From an uncultured Saprospiraceae bacterium (GTDB lineage: Bacteria; Bacteroidota; Bacteroidia; Chitinophagales; Saprospiraceae), in contig CALIHL010000029.1 in the NCBI GenBank assembly GCA_938022935.1, positions 1 to 64,000 of the forward strand: DNA of 64,000 nucleotides, given 5' to 3'. The notes beneath the pieces are model-generated. The model was not told the origin of the DNA and did no database searches. It was given only the letters and a program-made list of their open reading frames with translations. A program made the position numbers and the translations under genes. Positions 20,431-29,818 of the stretch are shown one piece after another (position 1 is the stretch's first letter; each line of letters begins with the position of its first letter).

Positions 20431-21750
20431 ATGAAACAAGATGCTACTAACAACAATGATGTGATCGTTGCCATTGACATTGGGACAACCAAGGTCTGTG
20501 CTATCGCTGGTCGCAAAAATGAGTATGACAAGATCGAGATCGTCGGTGTAGGTACTGTCGTATCTGAAGGAGTCTCTCGTGGTGTAGTTTCTAATATTGA
20601 TAAAACGGTTAAGGCTATACAAGAAGCCATTGACATCGCAGAGCGCAACTCTGGGATGAAGTTTAACGATATCCATGTTGGTATAGCTGGACAGCACATC
20701 AAGAGTCTGCATCATCGCGGACTACTCGTAAGAAGTGATGTCAATACTGAGATATCGGAAGACGATGTTGACAAGTTGATCAAAGACATGTATCGGCTTG
20801 TATTGCCTCCGGGCGATAAGATACTTCATGTGATCCCGCAAGAGTTTTCAGTTGATGATGAGCAGAATATTATCGATCCAATCGGTATGTCTGGAGTAAG
20901 ATTAGAGGCGAACTTCCATATCATAACTGGTCAGATATCTGCCTCTAAGAACATCTTAAGATGTGTAGAGAAGTGTGGACTCAATGTTGTTGATATGACG
21001 CTTGAGCCGATTGCCTCATCCTCTGCAGTGTTGTCTGACGAGGAGAAGATGGCTGGTGTTGCCTTAGTTGATATCGGAGGGGGTACTACAGACATCACCA
21101 TCTTTAAGGATGGTATCATCAGACATACTGCGGTTATTCCATTTGGTGGAAACGTCATCACAAAAGATATACAAGAGGGTTGTACTGTGATGCATGAGCA
21201 AGCTGAGAAGCTTAAAGTGAAGTTTGGTTCGGCACTTGCAGATGAGATCTATGACAACAGAATAATAACGATCCCAGGATTTAAAGGTAGAGAGCATAAA
21301 GAGCTATCTGAAAAGAATCTATCAAGGATCATACAAGCCAGAGTTGAAGAGATATTCTCTTACGTTTTCTGGGAGATTAAGAGATCAGGATACGAGAAGA
21401 AGTTGATCGCAGGACTGGTGCTTACTGGCGGTGGATCTCTACTAAAACATGTCAATTTATTAGCAGAATACGAGACTGGATTATCATGTCGTAAAGGTCA
21501 GCCGATAGAGCACCTTGCGCATGGCTATAGCTCAGCTTTGGCCAGTCCGATATATGCTACAGGTATAGGATTACTCATACACGCTATAAACAATGAAGAA
21601 ATGAAACAAGAGGTGCAGAAGGCACTCGAACATCCGGAAGAGTGGCAAGCCGCTCATCCTAATGATGACTTGAGTGCTAACAGATGGTATAAGAAGATAT
21701 TCACTTATACTAAAGAATTTTTTGAGGCCACCCCAGATACCGATTTTTAA
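20431..21750 (+). CDS. ftsA: Cell division protein FtsA
   Basis: VAIDIGTTKVCAIAG, GVVSNIDKTVKAIQEAI, DIGGGTTDITIFKDG, LTGGGSLLKH. Confidence 0.97.
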   Translation: MKQDATNNNDVIVAIDIGTTKVCAIAGRKNEYDKIEIVGVGTVVSEGVSRGVVSNIDKTVKAIQEAIDIAERNSGMKFNDIHVGIAGQHIKSLHHRGLLVRSDVNTEISEDDVDKLIKDMYRLVLPPGDKILHVIPQEFSVDDEQNIIDPIGMSGVRLEANFHIITGQISASKNILRCVEKCGLNVVDMTLEPIASSSAVLSDEEKMAGVALVDIGGGTTDITIFKDGIIRHTAVIPFGGNVITKDIQEGCTVMHEQAEKLKVKFGSALADEIYDNRIITIPGFKGREHKELSEKNLSRIIQARVEEIFSYVFWEIKRSGYEKKLIAGLVLTGGGSLLKHVNLLAEYETGLSCRKGQPIEHLAHGYSSALASPIYATGIGLLIHAINNEEMKQEVQKALEHPEEWQAAHPNDDLSANRWYKKIFTYTKEFFEATPDTDF

Positions 21751-21810
21751 TTGTTGCTATTGTCCCCAACAATATGCAACCCCGATTTTAAACTATTATG
21801 AAAACAACGT

Positions 21811-21855
21811 TGATTTATAATTACACGCCGCCCCAATGGCGCAAATTATAAATCA
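21811..21855 (+). promoter_or_regulatory. Strong hairpin in the ftsA-ftsZ intergenic region / ftsZ leader
   Basis: Perfect 12-bp arms TGATTTATAATT / AATTATAAATCA, with inner CGCC/GGCG pairing; no T tract. Confidence 0.6.
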
Positions 21856-21883
21856 TATTAGATAATTCTAAAAATGATGAATT

Positions 21884-23341
21884 ATGTCATTGGAATTTGA
21901 TTTTGAAAAAAGAACCGGCACTATTATAAAAGTCATCGGCGTCGGTGGCGGAGGTGGTAATGCCGTTGGTAACATGTTTCGAGAAGGAATAACAGGCGTG
22001 GACTTTGCCATATGCAATACCGATATCCAAGCCCTTGAGAACAGTCCTATAGAGATGTGTATCCAGTTAGGTCCGCACTTGACAGAAGGTCGTGGTGCAG
22101 GATCAAAACCAGAAGTTGGTAAGCAAGCTTGTCTTGAGTCTGTAGAGGATATCAAGGAGTTTATCAATGATGGTACTAAGATGGTATTTGTTACTGCCGG
22201 TATGGGTGGTGGCACAGGTACAGGAGCCGCTCCAGTTGTTGCTAAAGCAGCAAAAGATATGGGCATCCTTACAGTAGCGATCGTGACTCTTCCTTTCAAG
22301 TTTGAAGGGATGCGTCGTCAGAGATTTGCCATCGAAGGATTAGAAGAGCTAAAGCAGCATGTTGATGCTTACTTGGTGATCTCCAATGATCGTCTCTTCA
22401 ATATATATGGTGATCTTGGTTTGTCTGATGCATTTGCGAAAGCGGATGCCATACTGACGACTGCGGCTAAAGGTATAGCGGAGATCATCACTGTATGGGG
22501 TAAGATCAATGTTGACTTTGAAGATGTCAATACTGTCATGCGAGGCTCAGGAGTAGCCATCATGGGTAACGCTGTAGCGGAAGGTGAAGAAAGAGCTCGT
22601 AAGGCCATCAGCCAAGCGATGAACTCTCCTTTGTTAGAGGACAATGATATAAGAGGTGCCCAGCACATTTTGTTAAATATCACATCTGGTAAGAGCGAAG
22701 TAACTATGTCTGAGATTGGTGAGATCACAGAGTATGTACAAGAAGAAGCAGGCTACGGCACTAACCTCATATGGGGTAGTGGTCATGATCCATCGTTGGG
22801 CGAAAAGATCAGTGTCACTTTGATAGCGACGGGCTTTAAGACTAATCATGTCAATGAAACTAAGATCGTTGATGAGAAGATTAGAATCCCACTAGATGAG
22901 TCTAAGGCTTTAACAGAAGAAAATGGCTTTGTCATTGGTCTTGAAGAAGAAGCTGCCGCAAATACTTTTGATTTTGAAGAAGAAGATGTTAGAAGAACAA
23001 TTGAAGAACTCAATCAAACTTCTGAGTACTACGTGTCTAACAAATCAGAAGAGCCTACTATAGAAAGTGGTGGCGAAGATGGATCTAACAAGCAACACTA
23101 TCATAAGATGGAGCAAGCAAGACGTACGTATATGCGTAAGAACCTTGCCTTGGCTTTGGATAATCCAAAGACGATCAATGATATGGAAAACGAGCCTGCC
23201 TATAAACGCAGAAACGTTGTATTAGATGATACTAAAGAGCTTAAGGCAAGGGCTGATTTGTCAAGATTTGAGATAAGTCCGGATGGAAACAACCCTTTGC
23301 AACAGTCTAATAATTCATTCTTACATGAGAATGTCGATTAG
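21884..23341 (+). CDS. ftsZ: Cell division protein FtsZ
   Basis: GVGGGGGNAVGNM, GMGGGTGTGAAPVVA, NDRLFNI, NVDFEDVNTVM. Confidence 0.98.
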   Translation: MSLEFDFEKRTGTIIKVIGVGGGGGNAVGNMFREGITGVDFAICNTDIQALENSPIEMCIQLGPHLTEGRGAGSKPEVGKQACLESVEDIKEFINDGTKMVFVTAGMGGGTGTGAAPVVAKAAKDMGILTVAIVTLPFKFEGMRRQRFAIEGLEELKQHVDAYLVISNDRLFNIYGDLGLSDAFAKADAILTTAAKGIAEIITVWGKINVDFEDVNTVMRGSGVAIMGNAVAEGEERARKAISQAMNSPLLEDNDIRGAQHILLNITSGKSEVTMSEIGEITEYVQEEAGYGTNLIWGSGHDPSLGEKISVTLIATGFKTNHVNETKIVDEKIRIPLDESKALTEENGFVIGLEEEAAANTFDFEEEDVRRTIEELNQTSEYYVSNKSEEPTIESGGEDGSNKQHYHKMEQARRTYMRKNLALALDNPKTINDMENEPAYKRRNVVLDDTKELKARADLSRFEISPDGNNPLQQSNNSFLHENVD

Positions 23342-23430
23342 GTAAAATTATATATTAAAAAAAATTCATATATATTTACCTACATGTTATTAAAGGTTTA
23401 TATATTAGCAAAATAAAAATATATACTCGT

Positions 23431-23576
23431 AGACGGTCCGTTGAAGAACGGAGCAGATAAAAAGGCGGAAAGTAAAACGTTGTCAATACTCATAAAGGAG
23501 AGCTGTCGAAAGATGCTTCTTTGAAAACTGTGAAGGAGCATTTGAGTTTAGATGGACTAATGATGGATTTCGTCTT
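23431..23576 (+). ncRNA. Candidate structured RNA in the ftsZ 3' region (family unknown)
   Basis: Nested complementarity: AGACG(23431-23435)/CGTCT(23571-23575); ACTCA(23488-23492)/TGAGT(23543-23547); ATGCTTCTT(23513-23521)/AAGGAGCAT(23533-23541); local CCGTT-GAAG-AACGG hairpin; T-rich 3' end. No ORF found. Confidence 0.4.
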
Positions 23577-23622
23577 TTTATTATAATCTTTTCCTTTTTA
23601 TGAGATTGGTTTATTAAAAGTA

Positions 23623-23655
23623 CCTCGGCTTTCTCAGCCGAGGTTTTTTATTTTA
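23623..23655 (+). terminator. Intrinsic terminator downstream of ftsZ region (possibly bidirectional)
   Basis: CCTCGGCT-TTCTC-AGCCGAGG-TTTTTT. Confidence 0.88.
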
Positions 23656-23668
23656 TAACTCATTATAA

Positions 23669-24649
23669 TTATAAAAGTTCTCTGTTTATAAAGTCCATAA
23701 CCTCATCTTGGACTTCTTTCCAATTATCATTTTTATACACAGAGCCGAGCACGTGATTACCTCGTTCAAAAGCTTTAAACTCCACAGGTTTGTCTTTGAT
23801 CTTTAAAGCTTCTTTAAATTCTAACATAGCGCTCACCGAGACGACAGGATCTTGCACTTCTTCATTTTTATAAAAGTATCCACAGTAGAGTGGTAGGTCT
23901 AATTTTCCAAATACCTCAGAGGTCATCGTCATGTCAAGTAATCCTTGCATCGCGATCAATCCGTTGGTATGATATTGTTGAGACCAGTATTGGTTGTATT
24001 CTTCTGACGGGTTGGGCAGTCTGTGTTCTCCGATTATGTTATATGCTAGATCTTCTCCCCATGGCCCTGTTAACAATGATACGCCTGTTACATTGACAGC
24101 GATATTAGGGGACAGCAAGATGAGGCCTTTGAGAGATGGATCTCCGGCAGCCAGATAGATGCCTAATGTTCCTCCAGTCGAGCATCCCATTAGAATCACT
24201 TCGTCTCCAAGGACCTTGCCAATCGCTATGGCCTCTTTAGCAGCATTGATCAGCATGGCTGGCGTTAGGTTCTTCATAGCATCCTTATTATCTACGCCGT
24301 GCTCAGGAAGCCGTGGAAGATATAAGTTAGCACTTAAGCTATCAGCGATATTGACATGCATCGGAAAGCCCTCTGCTTGACTCGCTGAGAATCCATGGAG
24401 ATAGACGATGCTATATTTTGTCTTTTGCTTAGAAGAGTCAGCCCAGACTACACGTGACTCGTTGTCTTCTTTTAGATACTGGACAGCTTGTTCTTGATTT
24501 TTAAGTTCGAGATCTAAAGTAGACAAGTCATAGGTTGTGCTACTTGGGTTAAAGTCTATCGCATCAAAAGATGGACGAGGTCCCAAGGCAAAGCCGCCAA
24601 TCAAAATAACGATTAGACCCGCCAAAACTTTTATAATTCTTAACATCAT
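23669..24649 (-). CDS. Alpha/beta hydrolase
   Basis: YLHGFSASQAEG; nucleophile elbow GCSTGG; C-terminal GNHVLGS. Confidence 0.85.
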   Translation of the reverse strand: MMLRIIKVLAGLIVILIGGFALGPRPSFDAIDFNPSSTTYDLSTLDLELKNQEQAVQYLKEDNESRVVWADSSKQKTKYSIVYLHGFSASQAEGFPMHVNIADSLSANLYLPRLPEHGVDNKDAMKNLTPAMLINAAKEAIAIGKVLGDEVILMGCSTGGTLGIYLAAGDPSLKGLILLSPNIAVNVTGVSLLTGPWGEDLAYNIIGEHRLPNPSEEYNQYWSQQYHTNGLIAMQGLLDMTMTSEVFGKLDLPLYCGYFYKNEEVQDPVVSVSAMLEFKEALKIKDKPVEFKAFERGNHVLGSVYKNDNWKEVQDEVMDFINRELL

Positions 24650-24711
24650 AGTTTAGGTAGTTGTAGCATGGAAAATGTAACTAAATCAAAAGCAGACTTA
24701 GTATTTTTAAA

Positions 24712-25596
24712 CTATAGGAATGACTTAGATACGATGAGTTCTTTGCCACCATGACTATAATCGTAAAATCCTTCTCCTGTCTTACGACCAAGCTTTCCGG
24801 CAGTCACCATATTGACTAACAAAGGATTGGGGGCGTACTTCGTATCACCTAATCCAGACTGAAGTACTTGACAGATATTCATACAAACATCCAATCCTAC
24901 AAAGTCGGCTAGTTGAAGAGGGCCCATCGGATGAGCCATGCCGAGCTTCATCACGGTGTCGATCTCCTTTACTCCAGCCACGCCTTGTTGTAAGGTCGCG
25001 ATGGCTTCATTGATCATCGGCATCAATATCCGATTAGCTGCAAATCCTGGAAAGTCATTAACCTCTACTGGTATCTTGCCCAAGGCTGATGATATTTCCA
25101 TAACTGTTCTTGTAGTTTCGTCAGAAGTGCTATACCCTTTGATGACCTCGACTAACTTCATCATAGGCACTGGATTAAAAAAGTGCATACCGATCACTTT
25201 ATCTGGACGAGAAGTAGCTGTTGCGATTTTAGTGATTGAGATACTTGATGTGTTACTTGCCAAGATCGCATCTTCAGGTGCTACCTCATCTATCTGATCA
25301 AATATCTTGAGCTTGAGTTCTTCATTTTCAGTGGCCGCCTCTACGATAAGGTCTGCATTGGCTACTGCAGCAGCTAGGCTAGTGTGCGTTGATATATTGG
25401 CTAATGTTGATTGTAGATTTTCCTTAGTGATATACTCTTTCTTGAGCATGCGCTGGAGGTTCTTCTCTATGGTAGCTACAGCTTTTTGAAGCGCTTCTTG
25501 AGAGATGTCGATTAAGTTGACTTGGTATCCACCTTGAGCAAATACATGTGCGATTCCATTGCCCATCGTTCCGGCACCTATAACTGATATATTCAT
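24712..25596 (-). CDS. 3-hydroxybutyryl-CoA dehydrogenase (3-hydroxyacyl-CoA dehydrogenase family)
   Basis: [66 protein letters not shown]; start moved to the MNIS methionine. Confidence 0.93.
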   Translation of the reverse strand: MNISVIGAGTMGNGIAHVFAQGGYQVNLIDISQEALQKAVATIEKNLQRMLKKEYITKENLQSTLANISTHTSLAAAVANADLIVEAATENEELKLKIFDQIDEVAPEDAILASNTSSISITKIATATSRPDKVIGMHFFNPVPMMKLVEVIKGYSTSDETTRTVMEISSALGKIPVEVNDFPGFAANRILMPMINEAIATLQQGVAGVKEIDTVMKLGMAHPMGPLQLADFVGLDVCMNICQVLQSGLGDTKYAPNPLLVNMVTAGKLGRKTGEGFYDYSHGGKELIVSKSFL

Positions 25597-25638
25597 TCTC
25601 TTTTCTTTGAAGCGCAAAGATAGTTGAAGAATCTCTGA

Positions 25639-26556
25639 CTATCGACTCACAAATTGTCGCAGATAGTCATGACTCACTTTTAGTGCTTCGATTCTCTTTT
25701 CAAGAGTTCCTTCGTACGCCCGCTCTTCAACTTCAACACATACGGCACCTTGATATCCCACTTCCTTCAGACTCGTGAAGAAGGCTTGCCAATCTACGTC
25801 TCCATTGCCAGGGATCTTAGGCGTATGCCATAAGTTAGGGTAGGAGAGTACGCCATGTTCGTCGAGTTGATCTCTATCTATCTGTACATCTTTAGCATGT
25901 ATATGATGCAGCCTTTCGGCAAATGTTCTGATCGGATAGTTCACATCCATATGCTGTATGATCATGTGCGAAGGATCATAGTTAAGGCCAAAGTTGGGCG
26001 TAGGTAGTTGCTTCCAAGCCTTGCGCCATATTGCTGGAGTGGTGAACAAGTTCTTGCCTCCGGGCCATTCGTCTTGTGTGAAAGACATGGGGCAGTTTTC
26101 TATCCCGACCTTGATCCCGAAGCCATCAGCTTGACCTAGGATGCCTTGCCAGACTTTTAGAAAGGTAGGCCAGTTGTCTTCTACGGACAAAGTGTGATCT
26201 CTTCCGACAAATGTGTTGATCACTGAAATATCAAGTCTTGCTGCTGCCCTGATGAGTGCTTTTATGTGATCAACATATTGCTTTTGTAACACTTGGTCAG
26301 CAGTTAGCGTGTTGGGATAGTAGCCTAAGGCACTGATCTCTACGCCATATTGGAGAGAGAGGGACTTGATCTCTTTTATCTTATTTGCGGTAAGCGAAGT
26401 GATATCTATGTGTGTGATACCGCTGTATCTTCTATCTCCTTCTCCAGGCGGCCAGCACATCACCTCGATACAATCGTAACCGATGTCCGCTGCTATCTGC
26501 AATACTCCTTCAAGACTCTGGTCGGGAAGGATAGCTGTTACGAAACCTAATTGCAT
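25639..26556 (-). CDS. Sugar phosphate isomerase/epimerase (AP endonuclease 2-like TIM barrel)
   Basis: GLNYDPSHM, HHIHAKDVQ, GNGDVDWQAFFTSLKEVGYQGAVCVEVE. Confidence 0.88.
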   Translation of the reverse strand: MQLGFVTAILPDQSLEGVLQIAADIGYDCIEVMCWPPGEGDRRYSGITHIDITSLTANKIKEIKSLSLQYGVEISALGYYPNTLTADQVLQKQYVDHIKALIRAAARLDISVINTFVGRDHTLSVEDNWPTFLKVWQGILGQADGFGIKVGIENCPMSFTQDEWPGGKNLFTTPAIWRKAWKQLPTPNFGLNYDPSHMIIQHMDVNYPIRTFAERLHHIHAKDVQIDRDQLDEHGVLSYPNLWHTPKIPGNGDVDWQAFFTSLKEVGYQGAVCVEVEERAYEGTLEKRIEALKVSHDYLRQFVSR

Positions 26557-26611
26557 ATGAACGATTTTAATCTGAAGGTTAAATTATGTTTTCTAATTGC
26601 GGTGAAAATTA

Positions 26612-26643
26612 AAACAGGCGATTACAATTGTAATCACCTGTTT
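26612..26643 (-). terminator. 32-nt near-perfect palindrome, probable terminator downstream of the acyl-CoA ligase
   Basis: AAACAGGcGATTACAATTGTAATCaCCTGTTT, a single mismatched pair; minus strand continues TTTTAATTTTC. Confidence 0.55.
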
Positions 26644-26671
26644 GTAAACTCTTATACTATAGATTCTGTTT

Positions 26672-28219
26672 TTATAATTTTCTCAATTCCTTCTTGAGGA
26701 TCTTTCCAGTAGCACTCATCGGAAGTGCATCTATGAACTCTATGACACGAGGATATTTGTATGCTGCGAGCTTACTCTTCGTATAAGCCTTCAGCTCTTC
26801 CTCAGTTATGTTTGCACCTTCCTCTTTAACCACATAAGCCTTGATCTCTTCACCCATCTCATCATGTGGGATACCAATTACAGCTACAAGAGAAACATCT
26901 TCATGCTTTATCATGGCCTCTTCTACTTCTCTTGGGTAGACATTTAGGCCGCCTCTGATGATCATGTCTTTAGTTCTATCTACTATAAAATAGAACCCAT
27001 CTTCATCTTTGATTGCTACGTCGCCTGAGTGTAACCATCCATCTGTTATTGTTTTAGCATTTGCTTCAGGCTTATTATAATATCCTTTCATGACGTTATG
27101 TCCCCTGTACCATAATTCACCTTTCTCTCCTACAGGCACTTCATTACCATCGTCATCCACAAGTTTTACTTCTACACCCCATACCTCAGTGCCTATTGAT
27201 CCTGGTTTTGTGCCTACATCAGCTTGATTGAAAGTTACAATCGGAGAACCTTCAGACATACCATAGCCTTCTAGTATATCTACACCAAATCGATCTTTAA
27301 AATCTTTAAGTACTTGCACAGGTAAGGCAGCTCCGCCTGACGCTGCGACGCGCATATTGCCAGCTATCTTGTCATAATCAAACTTTGGATCTTTATAATT
27401 TAAAAGCCCCCAATACATGGTAGGAACTCCCGCGAATACAGAGACTTCATGTTTCTGCAACAAGCCAAAGACAGCCTCAGCATCAAACCGAGGAAGTAAG
27501 ATGCTATGCCCGCCACCATATGCTATCGCATTCATTAGACAAGACATAGCAAAAATATGAAACAAGGGAAGTACGATCAGCGCTGTATCATTCTCGTTAA
27601 TATCAAATAGATCCTTAGAAATCCCAGCGTTTAAGACTAAACCACTGTGCGTAAGTTCTGCCCCTTTAGGCTTGCCCGTCGTACCTGAAGTATATATAAT
27701 GACCGCAGTATCTTCGGCACCTGTTCTTACTGTTTCAAATGATGGAGATTGGCCAGCCATTAAGCTGCCCAATGTCTTTGTTCCTTCGATAGGAGAAGGA
27801 TCTGTAGGGTTAGTCATGATCATGTAGAACTGCTCACATTTATCTGATTTGTTAAACCCTGAGTAGCCCATCTGTCCCATAGGGAGATCTGGTGAACCCA
27901 CAAAGCAGAAGTATGCTTTGGCGTCACTGTCACTGATATGATATGCTATCTCATCCTCTTTGAGCAAAACGCTCAACGGAACTACTGTTGCTCCGGCTTT
28001 AAGTATACCAAAGTAAATAATAGGAAAATATGGGAGGTTAAAACAACTCAAGGCCACTTTGTCTCCTTTCTGTATACCATTGGCAATCAAGCCATTAGCT
28101 ACTTGATTAGCCGCTCCATTGATTTGTGCATAAGTCAAGGTGGTATCTCCAAAAGTGAACGCAGGCTTGTTGCCATATTTGAATGCTGATGATTCCAGCA
28201 GAACGGATAGATTTAACAT
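26672..28219 (-). CDS. Long-chain fatty-acid--CoA ligase / AMP-dependent synthetase
   Basis: IIYTSGTTGKPKGAELTH, LEGYGMSEGSP, YRGHNVMKGYYNKPEA, GWLHSGDVA, PMSATGKILKKELRKL. Confidence 0.94.
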   Translation of the reverse strand: MLNLSVLLESSAFKYGNKPAFTFGDTTLTYAQINGAANQVANGLIANGIQKGDKVALSCFNLPYFPIIYFGILKAGATVVPLSVLLKEDEIAYHISDSDAKAYFCFVGSPDLPMGQMGYSGFNKSDKCEQFYMIMTNPTDPSPIEGTKTLGSLMAGQSPSFETVRTGAEDTAVIIYTSGTTGKPKGAELTHSGLVLNAGISKDLFDINENDTALIVLPLFHIFAMSCLMNAIAYGGGHSILLPRFDAEAVFGLLQKHEVSVFAGVPTMYWGLLNYKDPKFDYDKIAGNMRVAASGGAALPVQVLKDFKDRFGVDILEGYGMSEGSPIVTFNQADVGTKPGSIGTEVWGVEVKLVDDDGNEVPVGEKGELWYRGHNVMKGYYNKPEANAKTITDGWLHSGDVAIKDEDGFYFIVDRTKDMIIRGGLNVYPREVEEAMIKHEDVSLVAVIGIPHDEMGEEIKAYVVKEEGANITEEELKAYTKSKLAAYKYPRVIEFIDALPMSATGKILKKELRKL

Positions 28220-28317
28220 GTTATCAGTTTTTTAAATTATGATCCGGGCAAAGAAAGAAATAAGATTCTGAATCAACAACCAAATAGAAATAAGATATTT
28301 GCGCAAAACGGATACTC

Positions 28318-28818
28318 ATGGATTTTAATATTCCTTTTCTATTTATTGCAGCTGCCAGTCCTTTGATGGTTGGTGCTTTATGGTATAATCCTAAGGTTTT
28401 TGGCAACATATGGATGCGGACTTCTGGGGTTACGGAAGAGCAAGCACAATCTGGAAATATGATTTTGATCTTTGGCCTAACCTATATATTCAGCCTTCTT
28501 GTGGCTTTTACGATAGCAACCTTGGCGATCCATCAGATGGGTATCATGCAAGTATTGACTGAGCAACCTGGGTTTGGAGATAGCAATGCTGAGGTGACCA
28601 AGTACTTTGAAGAGTTCATGTCACGATATGGTAACTTTCATAGAGACTGGAAGCATGGAGCGCTGCATGGAGGATTTGCCGCGACGACGTTTGCTCTGCC
28701 TTTGATTGGGATCTTGTCTTTATTTGAAAGAAGAGGGTGGAAGTATATCGGCGTTCACTTTGGATATTGGTTCTTGTCTATGACCTTGATGGGCGCTGTG
28801 ATTTGCCATTTTATGTAG
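28318..28818 (+). CDS. DUF1761 domain-containing membrane protein
   Basis: Four hydrophobic helices; ALWYNPKVFGNIWMR near the N-terminus and GFAATTFALPLIGI, matching the DUF1761 pattern from memory. Confidence 0.75.
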   Translation: MDFNIPFLFIAAASPLMVGALWYNPKVFGNIWMRTSGVTEEQAQSGNMILIFGLTYIFSLLVAFTIATLAIHQMGIMQVLTEQPGFGDSNAEVTKYFEEFMSRYGNFHRDWKHGALHGGFAATTFALPLIGILSLFERRGWKYIGVHFGYWFLSMTLMGAVICHFM

Positions 28819-28829
28819 ACGACGCTCGA

Positions 28830-29717
28830 TTAACTCTTTGATCTTTCTTGTTCTATAAACTGGATCATATCATCTGTTGATTCTGGATGGAAGTGTTTGA
28901 AGCGTTGTTGGTTTTTGAACCATGTGATCTGCCGCTTTGCATAATTGCGACTGTGCTGCTTGATCTTATCAATAGCATACTCTAAAGTACTATCACCATC
29001 TAAGAAAGAAAAGAGTTCTTTATACCCAACAGTGTTTAAGCTCTTCAGATGTTTGTGCTTACGCAAGGCCTTTACTTCGTCCAAAAGACCTTCTTCCATC
29101 ATGATGTCCACTCTTAGATTGATTCTATCATAGAGTTCTTCCCTTGGTCTTTCAAGGGCTATTAGGATCGACTGGAAGTCTCTGACTGTTTCCTCCTTTT
29201 TTAAGAATGAAGAAAAGGCTTGACCTGATGACTTGATCAAAGACAATGCTCTGATTAACCTATGGGGATTCTCTTTGTCGACGCTCTCGAAGTATGATGG
29301 GTCCTTAGCTTTTAGTTCTTCTTGAAGTATTGCTATCCCCTCAGTGGCGTATATCTGATTATAATATTCTTTATCTGCCTCCTTAACATCTGGAAAAATG
29401 TCAATCCCTTCTGTCAATGCTTTTATATAAAGCCCAGACCCTCCAGCCATGACCACAACATCCGATTTCTTGAACTCTTCTTCGAGTATTGCTAAGCATC
29501 GCTCGACATAAGCACCTACGCTAAAGTCTTCATGTATCGAGACTTCATCGATCATGTGATGAGTTACTAAAGATTGTTCTTCAGCCGTAGCCTTAGCCGT
29601 TCCAATTGTAGTTTCCTTATATACCTGCCTGCTATCTGCAGATATGATAGAGCAGTTATAGTGTTGAGCAAGTTTAATAGCTGCGGTAGTCTTCCCCGAA
29701 GCAGTTGGCCCACCCAA
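28830..29717 (-). CDS. miaA: tRNA dimethylallyltransferase MiaA (true 5' end uncertain)
   Basis: GGPTASGKTTAAIKLA, ISADSRQVYKETTIGTAK, VVMAGGSGLYIKAL, ENPHRLIRAL, AKRQITWFKNQ. Confidence 0.95.
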   Translation of the reverse strand: MGGPTASGKTTAAIKLAQHYNCSIISADSRQVYKETTIGTAKATAEEQSLVTHHMIDEVSIHEDFSVGAYVERCLAILEEEFKKSDVVVMAGGSGLYIKALTEGIDIFPDVKEADKEYYNQIYATEGIAILQEELKAKDPSYFESVDKENPHRLIRALSLIKSSGQAFSSFLKKEETVRDFQSILIALERPREELYDRINLRVDIMMEEGLLDEVKALRKHKHLKSLNTVGYKELFSFLDGDSTLEYAIDKIKQHSRNYAKRQITWFKNQQRFKHFHPESTDDMIQFIEQERSKS

Positions 29718-29818
29718 GGCAATCAGGTATTTTGTAGAAGTAGAGATATCCGGCGCTTTAACAGCAAATATAAGCTATGCTAGCTCCGAGCGCAGAAGGA
29801 AGTTTTAGATTCACTTAG

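Noticed and set aside
21868-22299. 143-aa ORF antisense to ftsZ (and other long antisense ORFs such as 22369-22728 and 830-1102)
   Set aside because: Lies fully opposite a strongly conserved coding region; composition (Pro/Ala/Ser-rich) is that of a reverse-complement shadow ORF.
8130-23341. Absence of murF, murB and ddl from the dcw cluster
   Set aside because: This gene order without these genes is, to my knowledge, usual for Bacteroidota dcw clusters; they are expected elsewhere in the genome.
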